Of a stretch of 64,000 bases of DNA, positions 54,234-64,000 are shown in pieces. The notes under the pieces are model-generated. The model made no database searches. It had not been told where the DNA came from and saw only the letters and a list, made by a program, of their open reading frames with translations. How positions within the stretch are numbered: position 1 is the first letter of the stretch; every line of letters begins with the position of its first letter. A program made the position numbers and the translations under genes. Source of the DNA: Bombardia bombarda (Eukaryota; Ascomycota; Sordariomycetes; Sordariales; Lasiosphaeriaceae); NCBI GenBank assembly GCA_030512295.1, contig JAULSR010000001.1, positions 6,781,001-6,845,000 on the forward strand, in the 5' to 3' direction.

Positions 54234-55378
54234 ATGCCCATAATGGCGCCGTCTCCATCGCTGCGGGCAATCCTCTCCTATGCCGCCAACCTTTTCTCGA
54301 GTGCGGCGGCGCACTCGTCCCCCGTCAGCAAACTACATCATGTCAAACCCTACGAACCCCTGAGCGGCGCCCCGTCATGTCCGCTTGACGGCCCCATTAG
54401 CTGCCACAACAGCACGCCCATCATTGGGGATTCGTGCTGCTTTGTCAACCCCGGAGGACGCATCCTGCTGACCCAGTTCTGGGACCAAAAGGTGCACGCT
54501 GGCGGTGCCGAGGAGGATTGGACACTACATGGGCTATGGTGCGTATATACAGATGATGGATAGAATCATTCATCCGCGCAACAATGTTTATCTGCGCAAT
54601 CCTGAAAAGTGTCAAACTTGCTCGCTGACACTTTGTCGGTTGACAAATCTCCCAGGCCCGATCTCTGCGATGGCACCTACGACCAGTTCTGCCACATGAC
54701 ACCGCGGTTCAACAACATCACAGAGATCCTCCAATACCACGGCCAGCACGAGCTGCTGCAGTTCATGAACCGCTTCTGGCTCGCCTCCTCGTAAGCGTTG
54801 TCCCACTTGTTCTTTCCTTTCACCAGGATCTACATATCCCTCACCGATATCTGCGTTACTTGTATGCCGAGAAGCGAACAACCAAGTAAGCAAACAACCC
54901 CGGCAACTAACGAACATCTCTCCCTACTTACAGTGGACCCAACTCCCGCCTCTGGGAGCACGAGTACAACAAACACGCAACCTGCATCAACACGCTCGCG
55001 CCGGCCTGCTATAACGAAGCGCTCTACGCCCCCGGCGTCGAGGTCATCGACTACTTCGCACGTGCCTCGGGGCTATTCAGAACCCTGGACACCTTCTACG
55101 CCCTGAAAAACGCCGGCATTGTGCCGCACAGCCGCCGGCACTACCCCTTAGCGGACATTCAGAAGGCGCTCGAGAGGTTCAGTGGCGGCAGGGTCGTGCT
55201 GCGCTGCACTGGGCGCCGAGACGTCCTGCACGAGGCCTGGTACGTATACTTTGTGAGGGGCAGTCTGCAGACCGGCGAGTTTGTGCCCGCCCAGGAGCTG
55301 GGGCGGGAGGGCAACGCAGGGAACTGTGCGCCTTGGGTGAAATATCTGCCCAAGAGGTCTGCGTCTGAGGATCTGTAA
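54234..55378 (+). CDS. Ribonuclease T2 family secreted RNase
   Basis: Three exons: 54234-54538, 54656-54790, 54934-55378, giving 294 residues from the first ATG; the second ATG (MAPSPSLRAIL) is three codons on. The N-terminal segment AILSYAANLFSSAAAH fits a signal peptide. CAS I is DWTLHGLWPDLCDG, completed only across the first splice junction, and CAS II is SRLWEHEYNKHATC. Both catalytic histidines and the Glu-Lys pair are there; the usual Gly of KHGTC is Ala. Paired cysteines fit the fungal T2 pattern (PSCPLD, SCHNS, DSCCF). Such enzymes cut RNA to 3'-nucleotides in the vacuole or outside the cell for nutrition or defence. The C-terminal CAPWVKYLPKR is typical. Confidence 0.93.
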
Positions 55379-58300
55379 TGTATGGCACTTTTTTCTTTTC
55401 TTTTGGGGAGCATCAGCAAGGGTTTATTATTCTAGGGTTTTGGCTGGGAGGGGAAGGGGAAGGGGGCTGGCGTTTTTGGAGTCCCTATGCTATACACCGG
55501 CCGTGTCATGCCTCTGGGGAATTTGTTAGCTTGGTAATGACTGTCTTCGATTCACGGTTAAGGGGTAATCATGTAACCTGTATGAGAAATGAAGAACGAT
55601 AGTACTAGTTAATACAATGCGGTTCTAGACCTCTAATAATCACATGCAATCAATCTTCACCGCCAAGGCGGGAGACCATTTTCGACGTTGAGGGCTCAAC
55701 GCTGCTGCTGATCAGCTCCTAGCTGCCTGTTTTTGAACCCACACAAACAAATATCCCAGCCCATAATAATGTTTATTCTCCACTCGGCAACTATGCCAAA
55801 CACTTACTAGATGCTCGGCTTCTTGTCTGAACATGCCCATCGTCTTGTGACCGACCGAACTGCGCTCGTTCTCCGAGGAACGGAACCAGTCAGGAACAGG
55901 AACAGTCTCTCCTTTTCCCAACAATCAAGCCCCATGAGCCTTATAGCATCAGACAGCTATACATACCGATCTACACAATACAGCAACCCGTCCAGGACAG
56001 ATCCAGACCGAGTAGCCGAGGTCAAGCGACAAAGGACCGATTTCGTCCTGCCTGTAGTGGTGCAAGCGCGCGGAGTTGGGCGCGGAGTTGATGTATAAAT
56101 GGGGAAGAAGCGTCCACTCCTGGCACGACCATGTCCCAGCGCTGCGCGCAACCTCTTAGTCCTTGGCCATATAGCCGCCCTGTTATTGCATATTTGAACA
56201 CTCGTTCGGCGGTAAGTCAGCTCTGACCGTTGCAGCTTGCGTGAAACCTGCATGACAAAACCGCGGAGAAGGTCTAGTTTGTTTTGCTGGAGATGATTTC
56301 CCCGCCAACAACTATCATCGGCCCGAGAGAGGAGAGCTGGGGAAGGGCTGGGGAAAAGCTGGGGAAACTAAGCTCGTCCAAATAAAACGGCCTTCTACCT
56401 TGTCGGGTCGTCATGTGTGCGAGGGTGTGTGTGCCGGGGCCGAGGAAACAGCTACCAACACGTGCAGGAAAAAAGGGGAAGAAGACGAATAGAGAAACAT
56501 TCGACATCATGTCATGCATAATAACGGGGCGTTATTATTATGGATGCAAGCTCGCCTCGCTTGATAGCTTGGTTTGACAAGTTGGCTGGCAGGTTGTTGT
56601 GTTGGGGAAGGAGGAAAACAACAAAGCGCACTGATACTGCTACCCCGCAATGACCCCAGAAAACGTCCAACCTGGGGCAAGCTTTTCAAACCGGAAATGA
56701 ATTATTGACGCCGTTTTGGGGATGGAGAAAGCACTCTTGCCCCACAGCCGCCTCCAATGATCCAACATGAAGGTCTGCAACAAAGGTACACTTTGTACTG
56801 ATCATCAGGGGATCTGATAGACGAGGCTGTGGTGGTTGGCCGTGTTTTTACTGAAAGGGAATGCCGATGGAAAAAGGGCAGCTCTGATTCGTCCATCCAA
56901 CCGCTGTAGTAAAACAGGTAGCCAATGAAAGCCAAACCAAAACCCGGAGTAAGGAGGTCAGAGGTTAGAGATGATGGCGCTTGACGAGGCAAGCATACTG
57001 ATGAAATCAGAGAAGTAACGATACCGGTTGGTGGTAAGGCTGGTCAGCCCTATCGTCATCTGTGTCAGAGACATGGTGAGCCAACCCGGACATTGTGTGA
57101 CCTAAGCGTGCTCCTTGGGTAGCAGAGTGTTGTGTGTGTGTCCATGCTATAGGATGCCCCAAGTGAAGGAATGAAGCGGCTTTGGGCGGCTTGGGTGTGC
57201 TGAAGGAGTGTGGAATCATGCGGGAAAATCCACCAATTGCTTGTGTAGCCAGTGTACTTTTGGTAAGCAACTGACCTGCTTGCTGCTGAAGCGAGTGAAA
57301 GAAGGACAACGACGCCATGAGCACAAGCCAGCCAGCCAGCAAGTTCAATAGCAGCCTTTTCGGTCCGACTGTGGAGAGGGAGGGTCTGAGACAAAGACGA
57401 TATGCTCCATTCAACCACTAGACTGCCTCTAGGCCCTAGAGTTCTCCGCATTCCAAGAGGTATCCTTGTAACCCCGGGTTTTTGGCCTGATAGACGGGAC
57501 AGCATATGTACTTCGTAGGACGGAGAGCAGGTACGGTGTCGTTACCGTGTTGCCTGTGTACTTGTGTGGGTGCTATCGCGAGACAGCGGCGGCGATGGAT
57601 AGTGATGAAAAGACTATGTCTAGGTGGCGGTCAGCTCTCGACGAGAATGTGGCGCGGCGGTAGCCTTTTTGGGTTTGTCGCCCAGCCCTGAACTCGGAAC
57701 GCCATTGTCGCACCACAGAGGCCTGACGGGGTGTTTGGTGACAATCTGCCTGCCACCCTATCCTGGCATGATGGCTAGATGGCAGCCCGGAGATAGCTAG
57801 CGGCCGCACTGGTGCTTTTGGGGCTTCGAGGCTAAGAAGGTGCCCAGCGCTAGGCTTCAGGACCGGACTGTGTCCTAGTTGACGACGGACGCGGGAGTGC
57901 TGCGGCGCAGCTAGTTTCTGGTGGTTGCATGACGCGCGACCGACGACAACCACACTGCGCCAGTTCCTTCCCATAATTCTCGACCCGACGGCAGCGTGAC
58001 TGATGTGATGACCGATGATGGAGGAGGATTCTTTCAGGATGCATGAAACGGGAAAGCCGTGTCGCGTCGTCGGAGAGAGATTCTGAAGTCAGTAGTCCTC
58101 CGTAATTAATGGCTAATGCCCTCATAATAATAATAAGGCTTTCCCCACCCAGGATTGTGGTTAGTGTCATTGGAGAGCGACCGTGTTGAGTGTGTGGTCG
58201 CATGAATGATGGCGTGCCGTTGGACATTGTTCCGTCTTTGTGCTTGCTCCCTGGGAAAACTGGGTAATGACACACGGTCGGACGACTCAGGACAATGTCT

Positions 58301-60130
58301 AGCACCTATGAATGGCGGAAGTAGTGCATAAGTGGGGTCGCTTACTACGCATACTGCACCATGATTGGCTGTCCTAGTCTCTTGTTTTTAGAGAATCCTA
58401 GTCCTTTTGGTCACCGCCTGTTAATACAACGCAGAAATTCTTGCTAATTTTGCTACCTTTACGAAGTACTACTAATAACCAACCAAGACGAACATCACCG
58501 TTTAAGCCTCCCCGTTTTGCTTAGGACTTTCCCGACATACATTTGCCTGAAACTCGAAGTACTAACAGTAACGAGCCAGTACACAGTAGTGCCCGTCGAT
58601 GCTAAATCCTAATGCAGTCTGTACTACAGAATACATACTGTATTTACTTATTACCTTGAGGTGTCACACAATCACAATTCGTCCCAAGGTTCTCTCCACG
58701 AGCCCGATCCTTGTTCTTGTTAATCATGTTGTCGACGTGGGCGGACAGACATCCATGTGTCGTGTTACGGACAGTGCACCGAAGCCCACGAGGTTATGAG
58801 GTGCTGAGGAGGTGCGAGTGAGACTGTATATGGGATGTCACGGTGTCCCCTGGCTGGCGCGAACGTGTGGTGTGTTTTACATACACAGTATTTCCCCTCG
58901 CGCGCAACATCGAGGAGTAATCAGTTAGAGGGCTTGGATCGGATCTGCTTGGCAGCGCTAGAACGTCAAGTGGAACTTGGCAGAAGGTGTTGTAGGGAAT
59001 ACTTGTAATACCGTTGCATTGCCTCCTCTTTTGCCATCACCTCTAGGAGGGGTGGTGACTGATCGTTATAACTCGTTCCTGTTTCCGCATTGGATCGCGT
59101 GAATGAGCCATGTGCGACGTTGCATACATTTGAATGATGAATACGTATTGGTACTTGATGTGTATGAAACTACCTAATCCAAAGTGGGCAAAATGATACC
59201 TGGGTACCTAAGGGCACTGTCTTATGGCGCCCCCAAACCCCAGCTAGCACTCAGTGAGCTGAGCTGCAGGCGACACACTCTGACCTTATTAAATGGGCGG
59301 ACGGTTTTCAGCCCCTAATCCTTTCTTTTCATGCAAATTAGCCCGCCCTCGCGTCAAACGGGGCCGTTAGGTTCTCCTCCTTCCCCTTTCAGTACTGGCG
59401 GCCCATCCATCCGATCATCCTTTCCGTCCCATCCCCATCCCCGTCCCCCCCTTCTCATTGACCCCATCCCATCCGTGCCCGCTATTCCCTATTCTCCCCC
59501 CCCGTCATTTCCCTGCCAGTGCGATCGCATCCACCCATCCTACTTGGCCCTAGTGCAGGCCACTGAGCCACTCTCGCCGTTCTCCAACCTTTTCTCTCTC
59601 GTTCCCACTGCACTTGCCATCCACCCCATCCCTTTGTCTCCGCTTCGTTTTTTCGGACGAAGGCCAGCGGCATCACTGTTCACTACGCACTCCCCCCCGA
59701 CGCAATCCAACAATCCAACAATCCAACTCGAGTTGATCACTGCAATTGCTGCCTTGCTGTGGGATACGGATATTCAAGTTTCGCGACGAAGCGCAGGCTT
59801 TCAGGTTCCCAGACAGGCCTTAATACAGTTCGATCCCCGCGATTTACCACCCATTCAAATCGGCACCCACCCGACATCAACCTTGTGTGACGGGCCGATT
59901 CAACCCCAGACTGCATGCGACTGACTTTCTGGAGTCTCCACGATTGCGCATACCTTCCCCAGACCATCTCCAACCGCCTGGAGTTCGTCTAATAAGGGCT
60001 GCTGATGCCGGTGCTGTGACAGTCGCTCACTTTTGCCCGCGCCGTCCTGGAACCTGGATTGAAGGTTCACCGAGTGCCACGAGTTTCACGAGTAACCGCC
60101 ACGAGCATCACACCGAACGCGCGCGACAAC
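55379..60130. promoter_or_regulatory. 4.7-kb gene-free region upstream of the Zn2Cys6 regulator
   Basis: No frame in this stretch shows a family motif or exon pattern I can support. It probably combines the 3' flank of the RNase T2 gene with an unusually long promoter and leader of the downstream regulator. Three CTGGGG boxes lie at 56337, 56348 and 56359. From 59380 to 59720 the plus strand is strongly C/T-rich, which is common in fungal 5' leaders. A non-coding RNA cannot be excluded. Confidence 0.45.
56337..56364 (+). promoter_or_regulatory. Three CreA/CRE-1-type boxes at 11-bp spacing
   Basis: CTGGGG at 56337-56342, 56348-56353 and 56359-56364 fits the SYGGRG consensus of the carbon catabolite repressor. 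The equal spacing places all three on the same side of the helix. Confidence 0.4.
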
Positions 60131-62405
60131 ATGACGACCGCAGTGAAGCGGGCGTGCGACGCCTGTCATCGTCGAAAAGTGAAATGCGACGGCATTAACC
60201 CATGCCGCAATTGCTCTGCTTCTCAGCTGTCGTGCACCTACAACGCTATCCCCCAGAAGAAAGGCCCTAAGGGCTCCAGAGCGAAGGTTATCACCGAACT
60301 TCGCGAGAATCAACGCCAAACCAGCCTATCAACCAAGATTCATAACCGCTTGAATGGCCTCAACAGCCCACCATCCAGCCCGACGCTGGCGCCAACTCCC
60401 GGTCTTCTGGCTCCCGAAATGGTCAAGGAATCCATAGACTTCTTCTTCGCCAACATGTACCAGTCAATGCCCATTTTGCACCGCCAGCGACTAGAGCAGG
60501 CCACTCTGTACATGGACCAAAATCTGGATTCCTACTGCCTACTCACCTCCATGTGTGCATTCATGATGCTTCAGCCAGGCATGCCAATACCCGGCGGCGA
60601 TTCTTTTAGCTACGAGAGCATGCCTGGAGCGAACATTGTTTCCAGCACACTGCTCATGGAGGAGACATTACGCGTGCGAAAGGGCTATGACTATCTGGAT
60701 TCTCCCAGCCTCAACAGCCTATGCACGAGCTACTTCCTCTTTGGCTGCTTCTACGGTCTCGACTTGCACGACAAAGCATGGTTCCATCTGCGCGAGGCTA
60801 CGACATTGGCGCACATGATCGAGATGAACAAGGAAGCGACATACCTGCAGTACGACAGTATCGAAGCGTCTCGACGCAGGCGTCTGTACTGGCTTCTTTT
60901 TATCACAGAGAGGTATATCTACATCACCTGTCCCCCGCTCGCTCGTGCCACATTGTTTGTAATTCATTCTAATACTTGTTGTTCTCAGGGCATTTGCTTT
61001 GCGGCGTCACCGACCTCTGACATTCGAGGCTTCCATCAACCTTCCATCTCTTAATGATGATCCGACGGATCCGAACCCACACCAGATCAGCCAATTCATC
61101 CACCAAGTTAACCTCTTCCGTCCCTACGACAATGTCCTTGTTCCGTTGTGGAACAAGACGAGAGATGACTGCTCCCCATCATATCTGACTGCAGTACAAA
61201 AGCAACTTCGCGATGTTTTGCCACCATATTTGAATGAGGCCCGGGCACAGCTTGCCGAGATTCAGATGAATCAGCAATGGCTCAAGAATACCATATGGCA
61301 ATTAAGTGTGGCGAGCGGCAATGGTAGCGACTCTGGCGTCCCCTATCCATACCCTGTGGATATTGCGCGCGACTTACTTCCCATGGTGTCTCACCTGCCA
61401 GGAAACTTGGGTCTTAACGGTCTCGCCTTGGTTGAGAAACTTCTCGGTGTCACTTGCGCTTTGACCGAGTACTTAGCCATGCAACCAACATCTCGACCTT
61501 TTACGGTAGGACCACGTGAACATCTCCACCAAATACTCAACATCTTGACCATCCTTCGTGGCGGTGATTATCGATTCCTACCCCTGTTGCTCAGCAAGGT
61601 CCACGAGGCTCTCCCAAGCCTCGCAAACCCGATGCTCCAGAATGCTCCCGAGAACGCAGCTTGCAATATCGACATATTTGATGGATTTGGAAATGGCGGT
61701 ATGGCGCAGACGTCCGCGTACCACAATGAAGATTACGAGAACAAGTACGCCGTTCCGCGAATTGATGAGCATAATACCGATTCTGGAAGCTCCCATGGGG
61801 GCCCTTCGAGCAACAACGACATGAACTCGCCTTTTACTAGCTCGCCTTCGATCATGTCTCCCGGGATGGATATGCCGCATGGATTGCCGGCAGAGTACAC
61901 AAACATGCCCGATATGGTTCTGAGCCCAATAAGCCACGGACCACCATCACTGAACGCATCTCGAGGCATGGATGGACAGCAATCACAACACCCTCAACAA
62001 CACTCTCAACAACATTCACAGCAACATCAGCATCAGCTTCCGCCGCACTCTTCAATGTCGCCATTCTCGGGTCTTAGTTCGCATATGCAAAGTATAAATA
62101 ACGGAAATATCAACCCACCGCCCAATATAAACCTGAGCTCACAAATGCACCTCAATCAGGGACTGAGTTCTGGGATGGGCAGCGGCATGAACGGTGGACT
62201 GCTGAACCAGTCAATCAACGGTAACAGTATGATGGGCAGACCGCAACCACCACACCGCACCAATAGCTTTGCTTTGGGGCCACAAGTGCGAACAGTGGGT
62301 GATTTTCAGGCCCTCCAGCGGGCGAATTCAGATATGGGGCCAATAGGCTCCCTTGGGATGAATTCCATGGGAACGGAAATCGACTTTAACACATTACCCA
62401 GGTAG
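60131..62405 (+). CDS. col-26: Zn2Cys6 transcription factor, COL-26/BglR type
   Basis: Two exons, 60131-60912 and 60989-62405, give 732 residues starting MTTAVKRACDACHRRKVKC. The zinc cluster has Cys at 9, 12, 19, 25, 28 and 35 (spacing 2-6-5-2-6), followed directly by the signature AIPQKKGPKGSRAKVITELR. The middle is the fungal-specific transcription factor domain (ESIDFFFANMYQSMPILHRQ; SRRRRLYWLLFITERAFALR, completed across the intron). The C-terminal 250 residues are Gln/His/Asn/Ser/Met-rich and probably form the activation region. The N-terminal signature recalls Neurospora COL-26, Trichoderma BglR and Aspergillus AmyR, which control glucose signalling, starch and glucan use and release from catabolite repression. 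Orthology is recalled from motif similarity, not from a search. The gene has an unusually long gene-free upstream region. Confidence 0.9.
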
Positions 62406-64000
62406 TGATGCTGGAACACTTGACCCACCACCTTGTGTCATCATCATACCGATATTTTTCTATACTCTTTAATTTCCTTTGTCAGTACATCCAAGTTTGG
62501 TAACTCGCGCTCGCTATCTAGCATCTATTACAGGAGTATTATACTTTTTGGTGCGTTTTGCTTTTTTTTCTTTTTTTTCTGCTCGAGTCGGTTCTCATGC
62601 ACTGGCTGTTTTGATGGAGGTGTACAGGAAGACGAAGTATGAACATTTGTTTGAGGATGGTTTAAAAAAATCGAAGTCGAAGAGGGATTTTGGACAAAGT
62701 CTTGTCCCATTGCGGGGCACCCAAGCTTTTCTTTCATTTGTTTTGCGGGGTTGGCATATACTGGGTTTTTCATTCTGGTTTCCTAATTTCCTTTTTGTTT
62801 ACTATGGAGGTGCATGTTGAAGAAAGAAGAAGAAAGAAGCTGTTTTTGGATATAGTTCATGGCGGCGATGGGGATGATGGAGCTCGTTCTTGGATTAAGA
62901 GGCTATCTATCTATATAAGAAGGCACTAATGGCTGGGTAGACAGACGGGCAAGCGTCTTGGGGAGATGGAGGGTGGGATAGATGTTTGGAAACAATGGCT
63001 ACCTGGCTGGCTGGCTAGTTGGCTGGCTGAGGATCGGTCGTACTTGGAGTATGATAAGTTGATGTAGGCGGGCGGGCGGGTAAGAAGGGCATAGTTGGTT
63101 GTTGTGTGGAGAGTGTGTGTGTGTCTGTGCGTGTGTTGTTATATTATATATCTACCTATCTAGCAGCTAAGATATCTCTCCAGATGAAATCCAGTCGTGT
63201 TTGCTTTTATTCACTTGGTCTTGCAAGTGTGCATTTTGAAATGAGCTGTTTGGGGTGAAAGAATGGAGCATAAGTGAGACGAACTTTGATGTCCTCGGTC
63301 ACCCATTTGAGTAAATCGTTTGGCTGACCACTTCAGCCGCGAATAGCAAGGTAAGCAAGGCAATACTGCTACCTATCTACACAGTAGAGCTGAGGCTGAC
63401 TTGGGCTTGGCTTATTACGAAAACGCCATCTTGTCTTGGGAGAGAAGCTGGATTTTATAGAGCAGTTGGTAGAATGGAGGGTACATGTAAAGAGATGGAT
63501 GCACTTGTGGTCGCATTTCGGTACCTTCTCTAGTACTAAACTCAGATAAGGTACTGGAGGTAAAACTAACCGTGCCCTATGAGCACCGAACCTGCTTAAG
63601 GTGTCTGGAAAATATCCCTTGTTCCACTCCATGACTTTCACGGTGCACCTTATGTATGTACAACTCCGAAGCGGCGGGTAATCTCAAAAACGCCCCGCGG
63701 CCAGACACGGACACACCATCCTCGCACAGATCAATGGTGTTTTGTTTGTGCATGTTTTATTTCTCTATTTTTATACAAGTACATGGTTCTGGTGGTTGCC
63801 GCCCCTTCGGCGTTGACGGGCGTCCAGTTGGTGGTTACATATATGTAAGGTATGCCCGAGCCTTTGCATTGACCCTGGAATTGGATTTGAACCCTACGCA
63901 CCCACACTACCTAAGGTACTTCGTACATTAGAACTAAGGTAGTAGGTTTTGCGCTACGTCCGCCCACCCCCGCCCGCCCTCTCCCGCTGCATGGTCGTCG
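62406..64000. other. 3' flank and intergenic region to the window end
   Basis: T-rich 3' flank with a TTTTTTTTC tract near 62562-62578 and short tandem repeats (GGCT near 63003-63030, GCGG near 63069-63080, GT near 63112-63136). No gene is seen. The plus strand from 63800 to 64000 may belong to a gene beyond the window. Confidence 0.45.

Noticed and set aside
56500..58300. Several open frames of 80-150 codons on the minus strand
   Set aside because: No domain, no consistent exon joins and no codon bias, so treated as non-coding.
63860..63960. B-box-like GGTTCAAATCC on the minus strand near the window end
   Set aside because: The flanking T-stem does not pair and no anticodon arm or acceptor stem could be found at the right distance.

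Overview
The window is nuclear DNA of a filamentous ascomycete (Pezizomycotina, most likely Sordariomycetes). The evidence is short GT-AG introns with CTAAC-type branch points, a HET-type relict, a cerato-platanin, a fungal Zn2Cys6 regulator of the COL-26/BglR type and many single-copy fungal housekeeping genes. Gene models were assembled by hand from the sequence by joining exons so that frame and family motifs continue. I ran no database search, so family names rest on recognised motifs.

Region 1 (1-39.8 kb) is dense and mostly housekeeping. In order it holds: a 2EXR/F-box-like protein; POL31 (DNA polymerase delta small subunit) divergent from YTM1 (ribosome assembly); a DEDDy 3'-5' exonuclease; LSM5; RPB11; a MAT2B-like NAD(P)-binding protein; a broken HET-type gene; a kinesin-14; an LPLAT acyltransferase with a GC-AG intron; ILV3; mitochondrial ClpP; an unknown, probably mitochondrial protein; TOM40; a 6-phosphofructo-2-kinase whose phosphatase half lacks the catalytic histidine; a cytochrome P450; and a Thr/Asn-rich unknown protein. 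TOM40 lies between two inverted copies of a small MITE-like element (28.0 and 31.2 kb).

Region 2 (about 40-51 kb) looks accessory and decaying. It holds a PheA/TfdB-type FAD monooxygenase interrupted by one TAG codon, an intact stand-alone thioesterase, a long inverted-repeat element (45.4-46.3 kb) with an AT-rich core, a broken kinase-like gene and a sugar-porter MFS gene with a one-base frameshift. This may be the remains of a small metabolic cluster, but that is inference.

Region 3 (51-64 kb) holds a cerato-platanin, an acyl-protein-thioesterase-like hydrolase, a secreted RNase T2, and then a 4.7-kb gene-free stretch leading to a Zn2Cys6 regulator. That stretch contains three CTGGGG (CreA-type) boxes spaced exactly 11 bp apart.

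No CRISPR array, rRNA gene or complete tRNA gene was seen. I did not find a clearly new multi-gene system. The most unusual items are the two inverted-repeat element families, the point-mutated FAD monooxygenase and several odd splice structures.
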